Numbered from the stretch's first letter, positions 34,000-47,092 are shown. The stretch: DNA of 64,000 nt from Gnetum montanum (GCA_015680685.1 MNCI01005012.1:169801-233800), one strand, 5' to 3'. Notes: generated from the sequence alone by a model not told the origin. Translations and numbers: made by a program.

Positions 34000-36000
34000 T
34001 CTTTCTAAGTGATAGGCCTATACTCCCACTATTAGGACTATGCTCCAAAGCATAGTCAGCATAGCATGTAGCATAGAGCCAAATTTGCAAAATTTTCTAA
34101 ATGTCGATAGTAGTTGCAAAAATTTTTCTAAGTGTTGTGCTATGCTCCCACTCTCCCTACTACACTCTAGAGCAAGGTTAGCATAGCATGCACTTCAATG
34201 GCCAATTTGCCTAAGTGTCATGTCAAAAGTTGTCAACCTACCTTAGAATGGAGGAAACAGCTTGGCAGATTTTCTAACTCCTAGGGCTACCCCTCCTACT
34301 ACGCTCTAGAGTGTAGTTAGTGTAGCCTAGATGAGGATTGCAAGTTTTGCCAAATTTTTTCTAAGTGTCAATGCTATGCTCTCACTTTTCCTACTATGCT
34401 CCAAAGCGTAGCTAGCATAGCCAATACTAGACTTTAATTTTTGCAGAATTTGCTTAATTGTTAGGCTACACTCCAAAGCATAGCTAGCGTAGCAATACAA
34501 AATAGCCTCCAAACACTTCGAAAGCTTAGCATCAACCTCCATCTCAACCTCAAAGCTCCTCCAAAAAGAAATATTAGCAATTTGCATTTCTTTTGCACCC
34601 CCCACTTGTCACCAAATTATACCTACACTCAACCCCACTTAAAAGGGGGGATAGCGTAGTCTCAGAGAATAGCCTTGAAATTGCACTATTTTGCACTATT
34701 TGTAGGTACATGGTCTTTTTAACTCTAGCATATGTAGTATTGGTAGTGTAGTCACAGTCTGGTAGCCTCTTGGGGTCCATTGGAACACACTAGAGCATAG
34801 CATTAGTTGCTTCGACGAGAGTGTAGTTGGGTCTGGCATAACCCCAACTACCCCTTTTTCTAGGTGGTGCCCAATCTACACTTCACATCAATGATAACCC
34901 TATAAATACCCTAGAATTTCATGTTTTAGGGGTGGATTGGCAAAATCAAAAAAGGCACTGTTGACAAAATTTAAACTTTGAACACTTAGCACCTTAGCAA
35001 CATCTTTGCATTACCACCCAACATACCATAGCACATTACAACTTGTAGGACACCACGGTAGCCAACCCAGCAAGCACAGACTTCACAGTGGACATCAGTT
35101 TTCATAGCCTAAACACCCCAAAGATTGTAACTATGCTACCTACTACACCTGTCTATACACCATATAACTCCTCACCTCTTCTTTGCAATTACTATGATTC
35201 CCCNTCCTACATTTTTCTTTGGCATTTAGAATCGCACTCACATTTCTTCATTATTCTACACACATTTTCATGCTTGCATTATTATTCTCACACTAGGAAA
35301 CCATGCTATGCTTAAGCTTAGTTAGCCTCAGTACCACTAAAAACACCATGCAAATCCCTAGCACTCATCCATCGAAACACTCCATAAGTCTTGGTTCAAT
35401 AAACAAGATCGTCTTGGGTGCTCTACCTTCAATTTTCCCTTCAACAAAAGCCGTTTAGATAGGGATGGGGTTAGGACTGTACTCAATCATGGATCCCTCA
35501 TTGTGACCAATCTAGCCATCGACATTTTTAGTCCCTACAGTTTTTTGACACTAGAAGGAGGATCATGCCATTTCCTTCTACATTTAGTGGTAGTCCTGTG
35601 TGCTTTCTACACCGTTGTTACTAGTTTTAAGCTAGCATAGACCCAACACCCCTATGGACCCACCATGGTAGTAACTAGATCATAGGCCAGCAGAGCAGTT
35701 GTCTACGAGTTAGTTGGTGTAGATTGGATCCAATTGTCAGTTTCCTTGGAACCCCACTAGATGAAATCCAAAGCATATCTTTGGCACTTAACCAAAACTC
35801 TAGGTTCTCAGAAGAGCATAGCTGGCTCTTAGCATTAGAGCATAGCTAGCTCCCGTGCAACGAGCATAGCACTAGGCTTAGCCACTTTTCAGTAGCATTT
35901 TTAGAGTTGGCCATTTCTTTTGCAAATTACAGAATTGACCATTTTTTCAACATTCTTTAGCATTTTCTTATTTAGTCATTTTTTTAGCATTTTCTATACT
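34000..36000 (+). repeat. LTR of F1 (boundaries approximate)
   Basis: U3 with CATAGC-type palindromes (34020-34510), TATA box TATAAATA at 34901-34908, then a region aligning with 41166-42300 and 61128-61810. A single N at 35204 coincides with about 45 bp missing relative to the F2 copy. The U5 end and primer site could not be assigned; a conserved 'ATTGGTGTAGRTTGG' stretch at about 35709 (and 42009) is the best candidate area. Confidence 0.6.
34020..34510. repeat. CATAGC palindrome cluster in the F1 U3
   Basis: Repeats of CTATGCTCC..AAAGCATAGCTAGCATAGC and variants (CTACGCTCTAGAGTGTAG), spaced by TTTTCTAAGTGTCA-type linkers of about 100 bp. The same units occur at 57810-58234, 60410-60720 and inside the antisense gene. 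Confidence 0.75.
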
Positions 36001-36199
36001 TAGCCATTTTTCTTTAAGCATTGCAACTTTTGCACTTTTGCATAGCATTGCATCATGAATCCTAGGCAACCTTTGACCTTCGCCTTAAGCACGGTTATTG
36101 CCTAGCCTATCAAGTAGGTGATACAGATTGACTATCCTCCCAGTTCAATACTAGAACAATAGTAGTCACTCAAACTACACAATCAACCTCCCGAGTACA

Positions 36200-38250
36200 T
36201 AGTACTCGACAACCAAAAATATAACTTTCTTTGCATGAAACTTTAGGTGGGTCTATCCCTAGACCACCAAGAAATGAATGCAAAATAAAGCTATGAAATT
36301 ATACATTGGAATGGGAGGGAATACCTCCTCACCCCTAATGATTTCATCCTACTCACTGAGACCTCTCAATGGATGCTTGATTAGCTCATTCGACTGAGTG
36401 GGTCCAATGAACACAATGTGACAATCGACTATGAGGAGCCCTTGTAGGATGGGAAAGATGAGTTTGAAGCTTGTTCAAAGAAAAAAAATCTCTTTTATGC
36501 CTTCTTTCAATAGGTTACCTTCAGTTTCATCCCTCCACAGTCTTAATCATCCACCTTCTTTAAGGTGGTGACATCCCCATCATCACCTCCCAAGTCAATG
36601 CCTATGGTGGCAAACCATTAAGTGTAGCATGCACATCAGGGTGCAGGACCACCTACCACCCTTCCTTCTATGCTCTTAGCACAATCCATACAATATTCTA
36701 TGCCAGCATCGGTGGTGCAGATGTAGCCCTACATGCACATAGTGAAGTTTTCCCATTCACACACAAGCCAGGTGTCCTACATCCTACCTGTCTCATTGGC
36801 ACCACCTATAATAGCTCAAGCCAAAAATATGTGGTGGGTCCCTGCCTCTATGCCCATGGCACAACACACATAATAATAGCACATGAAATAGCACACACAA
36901 TAAGCATCTCACATGGTCATGTAACCCATAGTCGTGTTGTTGGTCACTTAAATAACACAACTAGTGCATCCTACTACACCCACCCTGAGCTTGGACTAAG
37001 CATTCTAGCTCATTCAAATGCTCATCGAGGAGGTCAAAAGGCTTAAGGCTACCTCCTCTAAAGTGGTCCATGTGATGGAGTTTTACCAAGATGACCCAAT
37101 TATTCCTATGTTCCCATCACTGACCTTACCTCCTAGAATCCAACTTCCCCAGTTTACCAAATATAATGATGAGGGGAACCCTAATGCCCATCTAGTAGTA
37201 ACCTTCCATTCTAAATGTGTTCTATTGTAGGCATGGTCACATGCAATCATTCATGTGTTTTCCATGTTCCTAACTAGCAAGGGACTAGACTAGTACCATG
37301 CACTTCCTAGGGCCTTCATATCTTCTTTAGAGGAATTACTCAGTCAATTCATCACTTGCTTTAAGTACAACTTGAAGCCTAAGGCAACCCTAGATTAACT
37401 AATGTAAAGCAAGTAGAGCCACTTAGATCTTGTACAAAAATTTATTCAAAGTTGGAGTGCCACACTTAACAAAATTCACAAGCCCATCACAAAAACCCAC
37501 CTACTAGCCATTTTCAAAGGCATAATGAACATTCATCAAGTCGAAGTTGTACTACATTGCCCCGCACTCCCTAAGCCAAGCATTTGCTCAAATGAAGAGC
37601 ATTCAAGATGCAGTAGAGGCTAGTAAGGACCCAACCTATATGAACTACAAAAATACACATGCAAAGAAAGATAAGGAAAAGGGAAAGGTAACTACAACCA
37701 TTGTAATGGTGGCCAATGAGGCCAAGGCATTGAAGACCCCAGCCAATAACAAGGCATATGGCTCTAGCACTACGACAACCAACCAGTCCACACCATTGGC
37801 GACCACAAGGAAAGCTACCTCAAAGCCAAACTTTGAGCAAAATAACCACCTAAAGTACACACCATTTCCCATTAAGCCATTAGAGCTCTTGGGTCAATTG
37901 CTTAATGTTGGATGCATCTAGTACAAGCAGATGTCTAAAGATGCTCACAAGAATTAAGACCACTACTTTAAACTCCTCAGAAACCCATCAATAGCCACAC
38001 CAAATGAGCTCCCAGTCCCTAAGCATTTCAAGTTGGATCGATTCTGCCATTACCATCAACTACTTGGCCATGACATGGATTTCTACATGGCCTTACGAGA
38101 TGACATACAACATATGATTGATGGAGGCAAATTGATCCTTGATGTAACCAACCTAGTTCACCTAGAAAATTAATTGATGAAGGTCTACAAATATCCTCTT
38201 AATGTAAGTGGTACAAGTTACATCATTAATGCCATCAACATCGATGATGA
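36200..38250 (+). pseudogene. gag: F1 gag, decayed
   Basis: An N-terminal acidic part (about 36330-36480, EYLLTPNDFILLTETSQW) and a Pro/Ser-rich middle are followed by the Tat-type gag core at 37100-37400: QLPQFTKYNDEGNPNAHLV, LDWYHALPRASISSLEELL in broken frames. At about 38035-38110 a CHYHQLLGHDMDFYMALRDDI segment occupies the place of the C-x2-H...GH...C knuckle of Tat gags, but its last Cys is Tyr. It is nearly parallel to F2 gag. Confidence 0.7.
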
Positions 38251-38929
38251 TGTAGAATAAGCACAATAGCCATTCATGGTTTGTATGCCCTCTAGCAACA
38301 TTGGGGCCTCCTCATTGTCATATAGTTTGAGGTTCCTTTTTGTCATCAAAGCACCAGCTGAGACACCCATAACACCCTTTGTAACCAATGCCCCATGGCA
38401 CATTATGGCAATAGTAACCTAGACACCTTTCATCATCAAGATGCCTCAACATGTGGACTTCTCACTTACTCAAAGTCCAGTGGTGGGAACTGCATCAAGC
38501 CCTACTTACATCAAGCCCCATCCCACGTACAACACCAAGTAGTCTAGGTGGTAGCCTAGGAGGCCCAATGAGTGTCTTGCCAATAGGATGATTAGGGAAC
38601 ACATGGAGCTAGGTCCCCCTAAGCCCATCCCCTTGTCTTCTATTCCTATTGCCACATCGACTGAGATAGCCATCACAGGCAATCAACAACTGAGCACTGA
38701 GGTGCAAAAGTAATCAAAACATGAAAAGCCTAAATCTCCTCCCTGAGAGATCTGTCTCTTGGGCCACATGGAGGAGATGAAGGCCAATAAAGAAATAGAC
38801 AATGATAAGGATTTCTTAGACATGTTGGCACAAGTCAAATAAGATCTGAAACAAAAACCACAACCTTGAGCCTGTACAACTTGGTCATGACCTCCTCCAC
38901 TCACCGTGAAGCATTAGTTTGCATGTTAA

Positions 38930-39600
38930 CCTCCATTCCTATTAAGAAGGACATCCTAGTGGATGAACAATCCATCCACACTATGATCCTTCTCCTTACA
39001 TCTTAGGAATCAGGTTTAACACCCCTAGCATTTTGAAATGAGGTGATTAAGGTTGATCCTGAAAAGGGTCAAGTCACCACTACTCCAATGTTTATAATTA
39101 TCTACATAGGATAATGCAAGATTTGTAGGGTGAATGTTGATGATGGGGCAGCAACTAACATGATCCCATTCTCAGTCATCGACATGCTTGGTCTCACCAA
39201 CCAAATCAAACCCACAAAGACAACATGTCTGAAGTCCTTTAACAGATCATGTGTTGTCATAAGGGGAATGGTTACTATAGCCTTCATGGTAGGGGAGCAA
39301 TTCCCCATAATAGCTAAATTCATTGTCATCAAGGAGATGCCTAGTTTCAATTTGATCTTGGAAAGGCCTTGGCTAGCCCAATTGTAGGTGGTCTCCTTGC
39401 CCATCCATCAAGAGATCCATATTTTGTACGAAGGTGGAGAAGTGATCATACATGGTGACAATGTAACCCCTCTGACCACCAAAAACCTTAACACAAAACA
39501 AGGATCAAAGGTAGAGTTCCCTGATGACACGCTACCCGTAGAGGATGAGGATCAACCTTGTCCAACAGACCCACTTGAGGAATCAAAAGAAGCTCTCTAG
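38930..39600 (+). pseudogene. pro: F1 aspartic protease remnant
   Basis: 39127-39387 is open: VNVDDGAATNMIPFSVIDML, FKIVIKEMPSFNLI-like core and LERPWLAQL at the end. The triplet is D-D-G, shared with F2, so it was ancestral in this family rather than decay. The open frame 39388-39600 continues with an acidic tail. Protease would process the Gag-Pol product. Confidence 0.7.
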
Positions 39601-39949
39601 GTAGAGTTGTCCTTCAGCCTCACAAATGAAGGTCTAGATGAATATCACCTTGTGCTTCCCAAGCCCTATGCACCCCCCAACCCACATTAGGTTAAGAAGC
39701 AACTACATGATTAAGGCAACCCCTTAGCTCAACATGTGCTAGGTGCCCTTTTGCTCCTAATCTTTGCATGCCTTGTTTTCCTTATGCTTGCATAGTTACA
39801 TTTCACATGGTTGCTTGTGTTTTACATTATTTACTTTATTACACATTCATTTCTTTTGTTTATACATTTTTGTTTAGTTTTCTTACACATTAAAAAACAT
39901 TAAAATACATAAATATTATAAAATTTAAAATTGTAAAAAAAAAAATATG

Positions 39950-40260
39950 ATCCACAATGGTCTAAAACTAGCCACCTTCCTGGCATCGTCATGGCCCAAA
40001 AAGACCTTAAACTAGCATATGGCCTACTATAGCTTAAAACTGGCAACCCTTTTTCTTTTTTCATAAGAGCCCAAAATGGCCTAAACATATTGCATGGTCC
40101 ACTAGGGCCTAAAACTAGCAACTCTTTTCCATTTTGTTTATTTCTTGAAATGGCCTTAAAGTAGCAATCACCATAACCTAAAATGGCCCAAAACTAGTAA
40201 TGGCCCTTTCACCATGGCCTTAAACTATCATGAGGCCCACAAAGGGCCTAATTGCATCAA
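39950..40260 (+). repeat. F1 tandem array (about 75-bp units)
   Basis: Units with GGCCTAAAACTAGCAACC and GGCCTTAAACTAGCA, the same motif as the regular 75-bp array in F2 (46100-46990), here about four units. Confidence 0.75.
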
Positions 40261-40439
40261 TCCACCACATTATTAGCATGTAACACTCAGCAAATAAACA
40301 GAAGACTCTACATAATACACAACCCACATAGCAAAAATAGTTTATTATTACATCTCCATTAATCCATCAATGAAATACATGACATGATTGTATAGCAAAA
40401 ATGACCAAAAAAAGAAGAATGCAAAATTACACAAACAGT

Positions 40440-41080
40440 AGGGCTACATTAGGATTTCTCAACTAGTGGTGTTCTATGGTGGTTGAGGCTCCTCTTCCTC
40501 TTCCTCTACCGCTCAACTGGGGCCTACAAGATCACCTAGTGCCTATTCAAAGTAATGAAAAATAGTAAATTAGGCAGTGAATGCACAACATGAAAAAAGA
40601 ACATAAAAAGCATAAAAACAACAAAAAACAACTAACTTGAGAAGGTCTTGCATTGATTTCTAGAGGCAATCTATCAAGGCCCTCCTTTAAGCATTAGAGG
40701 ATTTTGGCCTCTAATAGTCATGTCTAGTCCTCTTGGCCAAGTCAATACCCATGAGGGTCTTGCCTTTGTCTAATGTGATCCATGTAGGTAGCTCCATCAA
40801 AAACGTAGCAGAAGAAACCTTCCCTAAGGGCATAATAATCTACCTCTATAGAGACCCACTCACCACTATGTGATGAGTGAACAACTCATAAGCCTATGTC
40901 CTACTAATTACCTTAAGGAACATATCGTGACAACTACATTCAATAGATTTCTCCTTGTACCATTTAATATATGCATTCTACTCATTCTTGTAGTGGTGCT
41001 TGTGGTTCTTCTGAGTTTGCCCCCACTAATACACCTTTGCATTGTAATCCTTCCAATCTTGATTTTCTTGGGAAAGCAAG
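40440..41080 (-). pseudogene. F1 antisense gene, 3' end (last two exons)
   Basis: The last exon starts at 40542 after an AG acceptor, reading ALGDL then an acidic EEEEEE..PQPP tail. The preceding exon ends at 40637 with donor GTTAGT. The intron is 94 nt, against 95 nt in F2, and both copies keep the same phase. The penultimate exon is cut at about 41080, where LTR DNA begins. This copy shows the antisense gene is a family property and not a single insertion in F2. Confidence 0.7.
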
Positions 41081-42300
41081 TCCATCTATCCTTGTGCCAT
41101 GTGGCATCCAATCCGCATCTTGTGCCACGTGGTGCTCGATTAGCATTTTGCACTAACCCTAGCCCTATAAATACCCCTACATTCAGCATTCTAGGGGTTG
41201 CCAAATTAAATAGCACTAGGCATTTTGCTTTCTAAGCATCTTGGGCACTCTCACACCTGAGCACACCTAGCTTTTTGCACTTTGGCACATCCTAGAATGT
41301 AGTTCACCACTGTACCCATGAAACATAGCAACAACCATCCTAGCAGGTTTAGTCCCCATGGAAACCATCAGTTCCATGTTCTAGAGTTTGTAACTACACT
41401 AGTACATTGCCACTATGCCTACCTGTTCACCACATACCACTCACATCTCTTTTCCTGCAATAGCTATGCTCCCTCGTTTTAGGTGATGCACTTTCATTCT
41501 CAAGTTTTGTTGCATTTTAAAGCATTTTTCTTTGGTTTATGGCATAGAACTTGCATTTTATTAATTTTTTTATATGTATTTGCATGTTTACATCACTATT
41601 TTCAAGTTGGGAAACCCTGCTATGCTCTAGCTTAGCTAGCCCCAGTGCCTGCACATAACGCTACATAAACTTCTCTCTCACATAGTCATCTTAACACCTT
41701 GTAAGTCCCTATTTAATCAACAAGACCACTCAGGGTACCCCATCTTTGTTTTCTAGCATGGCACTCACATGGACTCGAGGTTAGGTTGTACACCCACTAA
41801 ACTCTCGGTGTTCTAGCCACCAACATTTTTAGTCATCATAATTTTTGGCACTAGAAGGAGGGCCTTCCTTTTCTTCTATGTTCAAGGGTAGTCCCACATG
41901 CTTTTTGCACCTCCATTACTAGTTGCAAGCTAGCATAGACATAACAACCCTATGGACTTTCCATAGCAATAGCTAGATCATAGGCCAATGCAAGAGTTAT
42001 CTACAATTCAATTGGTGTAGGTTGGTCCCAATTGTCAGTTCCCCTGGAATCCCATAGGATGAAAAGCCAACTGTATCCATTATGTCAAGCTCTGGGTGCT
42101 CTAGAGAGTGTAACAACCCCTTAGAGTGTAGCAAGCATAATGCTAGAGTTAGTCATTTTTTCAACAATATTTTTAGAGTTAGTCATTTTTTGCCTATTTT
42201 CACAATTTTTCATACTTAGCTATTTTTCCAACATTCTCTACACTTAACTATTTTTTATTCAGCATTATCATTTCTTGCATTTTACATGATAACATGAATC
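41081..42300 (+). repeat. LTR between F1 and F2 (U3 truncated)
   Basis: Begins 85 bp upstream of the TATA box (41166-41173) at the fusion with the F1 antisense gene; aligns downstream with the F1 and F3 LTRs. The U3 palindromes seen in the other LTRs are lost here. Confidence 0.7.
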
Positions 42301-42399
42301 CTATGAACATTTCAACCTCTTCCCTTTCCCTACCTAGTAGGTGGTAGACATTGGGCCCCCACTTAGTCTTGTATAGCCACAATGGCAGTCACTCAGACT

Positions 42400-44520
42400 A
42401 TGCAACCAACCACTCGAGCACATGGCACTCGATAACGAAAAGTACAACTTCCTCTACACAAAGCTTCAAGCAAGGCTATCCTTAGACTACCAAGAATTAG
42501 ACACCAAGTCAAGCTTTGAAATCATACATCAGAATGGGAAGGAATTCATTCCTACACTTGATGCCTTTATTCCACTTACTAACAACTTTCATTAGTTACT
42601 GGACCAACTTGTTAAGGTGGACCTAATGAAAATGATGCAACATCAAACTATGACAAGCCCTTATAAGATGAACAAGAGGAGTTTGAGGCTTGTACAGAGA
42701 GTGGTATCCCATCCTATGCCTCTATCCAATAGCCCATTTCTATTTTTGTCCCACACTAGTCATAATCGTCTACCTTCTTTGAAGCATCGGCATCACTCTC
42801 ACCACCTAGGCCCATGCTTGTGGTAGCAAGCCATCAAGTACTGCACACACAACAAGGTGTGGGACCCTCTACCACCTTTCCCTTCATCATCTCCACTTAG
42901 TCTGCACAACCTTTCTTGTTGACATTTGTGATGCCAACATAGCCATATGTGCACATGATGCCCTTGTCTCAGCCACAAACAAGTTAGGTGTCCTTCATCC
43001 CAATCATCTTATTGACACCTCCAACAACATCGCAAGCCACAACTATGTGCTAGGTCCCGACCTCTATCCCTATGGCATAACATTTGCACACCTAGCAATA
43101 CATGTAGCAAAAAATGCAACAAGCATTTCACATGATCACATAGCCCATAGTAGGGCAGTGGGCCACTTAGATGGCACCACGGATAGCACAACTAGCGCAA
43201 CTAGTTGCATCTTCCCTAAGTTTGGACTAGGTGTTCCAACTTATTCAAACACTAATGGAGGACGTTAGGTGGCTTAAAGCTACTAACTTTGAAATGGTCC
43301 ATGTGATGGACTTCTACCAAGATGACCCCATCAGTCCTATGGTCCCATCACCAACCTTGCCTCTTGGGGTTCATCCCCCTCAGTTCACCAAATACAATAG
43401 TGAGGGGGACCCCAATGCCCACCTTGTAACTTTTTATTTTGAGTGCCTTCTTCTGCAAGCATGGACACATGCAATTATCCACATATTTACCATGTCCTTG
43501 ACCAACAAGGCACTTGACTGGTATTGTGCACTCCCTAGGGCTTCCATATCTAGCTTGGAAAAATTGCTCAATCAATTTGTAACCGATTTGAAGTATAACC
43601 TGAAGCCTAAGGCCACCCTGGACCAACTAATGGATATCAAGTAGGGGCCTCTATAGCTAGTGCAAAAATTCATTCAATAGTAGAGCACTGCACTCAATGA
43701 AATTCATGAGTCGATAGCAGAAACCCACCTTCTAGTCATTTTTAAAGGTACAGTAAACAACTTTATTAAGTCAAAACTATACTATCTAGCCCCGTTCTCC
43801 CTAAGCCAAGCCTTTGCTCAAACAAAGAGAATATAGGACACACAAAGGCTAATAAGGACCTAGCCTATGTGGCTTATAAAAATGTGCACACAAAAAAGGA
43901 CAAGAAAAAGAGTAAGGTAATGGTAACCATTGTAGCTATAGTTGATGAGGCCAAATCCAACAACACTAAACCAACAACCAATGTGCCTAAAGCCCTGGCC
44001 AACAACAACAAAGCATTAGGCTCTAGCACTATGGAAACCAACCAGCCTGCACCATCAACAGCCATGGGGCAAGCTACCCCAAGGCCAAACTTTGAGCACA
44101 AGAATCATTCACAATATACCTCGTTGCCTATCAAGCTATCTGAGCTTTTGGACCAATTACTTTGTGCTAGGCACATCCAACACAAGAAAATGTATAAGGA
44201 TGCATGTAAACACCATGAGAGGTATTGTGAGGTCCTCAAAAACCATTTACCAGTTATGCCAAATGAGCCCCCGGTCCCTAAAAACTTTAGATTGGACCGA
44301 TTTTGTAACTATCATCAATTTCATAGCCATGCCACAGATTATTTCTTGACATTAAAAGATGACATCTAGCACATGATCGATCAAGGCAAACTGGTCCTCA
44401 AAGAAATTAGCCCCATGTGCCTAGAAAACCAATTAATGAAGGTCTACAAAGACCCCCTCAACACTAGTGATGCAAGTTATATCATCAATGCTATTAGTAT
44501 TGATAATGACACGAAACTAG
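42400..44520 (+). pseudogene. gag: F2 gag, decayed
   Basis: 43231-43644 is open for 137 codons: PQFTKYNSEGDPNAHLVTF, then AIIHIFTMSLTNKALDWY and ASISSLEKLLNQF, the Tat-type gag core. 43869-44369 is open for 166 codons: a Lys/Asn-rich linker, LDQLLCARHIQHKKMYKDA and a knuckle-like CNYHQFHSHATDYF whose last Cys is Phe. The N-terminal part (42430-43200) is Pro/Ser/His-rich with stops. Confidence 0.75.
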
Positions 44521-45229
44521 CACATGAACCATTTGTGGCTTAGGTGTCCTCTAGTAACACTAGGGCCTTGACGTCAACTAGACCATAGACCCCTTTCATC
44601 ATCAGAGCACCATCTTGGGTGCCAAAAAAACCTTTTGTAGTTGGGCCCTACAGCATGTCTCAGTGATGGCAACCTAGACACTCTTTATCATCAAGGTGCC
44701 ACAATGTGCGAATCCCCCACCTGCTCAAGATCCAGTGGTGGAAACTACGTCACACCTTGCCTACCCAAAGTTGCATCCTAAGAGATCTTATGCATATCTC
44801 ATTGACAAAATATTTAGGGATTTTTTGGAGTTAGGTCCTCCTAAGCCTCATCGTTTCAAAATGTCGATGCAAGTGCAAACAACCAACAAATGAGCACTGA
44901 GGCTTGAAGGCCCACTACACAAGCAAAGGCTAAATCTCCTCCCCAAGAGATTTGTCTCTTGGGCCACATGGAGGAGGTAAGGGCCACCAAAACAACAGAT
45001 ATCAAGAAACACTTCTTGGATGTACTGGTGCAAGTTAATAGTCTCTCAGACAAAAGAACAGAACTTTGAGCCTATATGACCTAATAATGACATCCTCTAC
45101 TCACCATGAGACATTAGTCCATGTGTTGACCTCTATTTCTATTAGGGAATAAATTCCAACAAATGAAAAAGTCATTCATGCTATTAGGCTTCCTCCCACA
45201 ACCCAAGAGTCAAGCTTGACACCCCTAAT

Positions 45230-45780
45230 GTTTCACAATGAGGTAATCAAAGTTGATCCTAACAAGGGTCAAGTGACTAGTGCACCAATGTTTATAATGA
45301 TTTGTGTGGGTAGTATAGAATCCGTAGGGTGAACGTAGATGATGGGGTAGAAACCAACATCATTCCATTCCCAATCATTGACAAACTTGGTCTAGTTGAT
45401 CAAATCAAGCTAACTAAAACCACATCCTTAAAATCCTTCAATGGAGCATGCGTCATAAAGGGAATATTCATAATAGCTTTCATGGTAGGGGACTAATTCT
45501 CCATTACTGCTAAGTTCATTATTGTTGAAGAGATGTTTGGTTTCAACCTAATCCTAGGGAGGTCCTGGCTAGCACAATTATGGACCATCTCTTCACCTAT
45601 CCATCAAGAGATCCACCTACCCTATGAGGATGGAGAGTTGGTAATATATGGCAATAATGTATCTCCCTCGACCATCAACAATGTTGAGGCAGAGCAAGGG
45701 TCAGGAGTAGAGTTCTCTGAAGACATGCCACCCATTCAAGATGAAGGCCAACTATGTTTGACTAACCTACCTAAGTAACC
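45230..45780 (+). pseudogene. pro: F2 aspartic protease remnant
   Basis: VDDGVETNIIPFPIIDKLGL around 45335-45390, with the D-D-G triplet; FNLILGRSWLAQL and an open acidic tail at 45533-45778. A stop follows and no polymerase begins for 6.7 kb. Confidence 0.7.
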
Positions 45781-46099
45781 AAACAAAGCAAGCAACCTCC
45801 CTGAGCAAGATCTTTGGGCAAAATTGCCCTTTTGCACAATTGATGAAGGTCTAGGTGAGTATTGCCTTATGCCTTCCAAGCCTTACACACCTCCTAACCC
45901 ACATTGAGTTAGGAAAAACTTACATGACTAAGGTATCTTCTTAGTTCATTTTCATGTCTTTTTTACCTTTTGTTTTTTGCTTGTACAATTACGTTTGTAT
46001 AGTTGTTTGCATTTTGCATCAATTATTTCATTTCTCTAGCTTATGCAATTTTGTTTAGCCTTTTCATTTTCAAAAAAAATATAAAATAAATAAATAAAT

Positions 46100-46990
46100 A
46101 AATAAAAGGTAGCCCGTTAAGGCCTAAAACTAGCAACCTACTTCCCTCTAATGCCATGGCCTAAAAAGGCCTTAAACTATCGCACAGCTTACTAAGGCCT
46201 AAAATTGGCAACCTGCTTCCTTCTAACACCACGGCTTGGAAAGGCCTTAAACTATCACATTGCTCACTAAGGCCTAAAACTAGAAACCTTCTTTCTTTTG
46301 AAATCATAGCCTAGAAAGGCCTTAAACTGGCAACCTTCTTCCTTTTGTTTTTTGCTTGTATAGTTACGTTTGTGTAGTTGTTTGCATTTTGCGTTAGTTA
46401 TTTCATTTCTTTAGCTTATGCAGTTTCATTTAGAATTTTCATTTAAAAAAAATAAAAATAAGAATAATAATAAATAAATAAAAAGTGGCCCACTAAGGCC
46501 TAAAACTGACAACCTACTTCCTTCTGACACCACAGCCTGAAAAGGCCTTAAATTATCACACAGCCCACTAAGGCCTAAAACTGGCAACCTGCTTCCTCCT
46601 AATGCCACAACCCAAAAAGGCCTTAAACTATTGCATGGCTTGCTAAGGCCTAAAGTTGACAACCTTGTTTGTTTTGATGGCATGGCCTAGAAAGTCCTTA
46701 AACTATCACATGGCCCATTAAGGCCTAAAACTAGCAACCTACTTCTTTCTAATGCCATGACCCAGAAAAGCCTTAAACTATCACACGGCCCGTTAAGGTC
46801 TAAAATTGGCAACCTTCTTCCTTTTGACTTCATGACTTGAAAAGACCCTAAACTATCACACAACCTACTAAGGCCTAACATTGGCAATTTTCTTTCCTTT
46901 GCGCAATGGCTCGACATGGCCTTAAACTAGCAATGGTCCAAAATGGCCTTAAATTGACAATGGTCCTTCTGCCATGGCCTTAAACTGGCA
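46100..46990 (+). repeat. 75-bp tandem array in F2
   Basis: The motif AAGGCCTAAAAC recurs at 46119, 46194, 46269, then 46495, 46570, 46645, 46720, 46795 and 46870: exactly 75 bp apart within each block. Between the blocks (46340-46480) a TGTTTTTTGCTTGTA..T/A-rich stretch repeats the DNA found just before the array (45968-46100), showing a higher-order duplication. Confidence 0.9.
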
Positions 46991-47092
46991 TGGGGCCCAT
47001 AAGGGACCTAATTGCATCAACAAATCACAAGATAGAATTTCCAAAACATTACAAAAAATACAACAAAATGATATATGAATAATCATCACATT

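Noticed and set aside
35088-35315. 75-codon frame in the F1 LTR
   Set aside because: Crosses an N that hides missing bases and is not open in the homologous LTRs.
46426-46917. Repetitive minus-strand frames with GLSGPCDSLRPFW-like units
   Set aside because: Translation of the 75-bp array; since 75 is a multiple of three, a frame stays open by chance.
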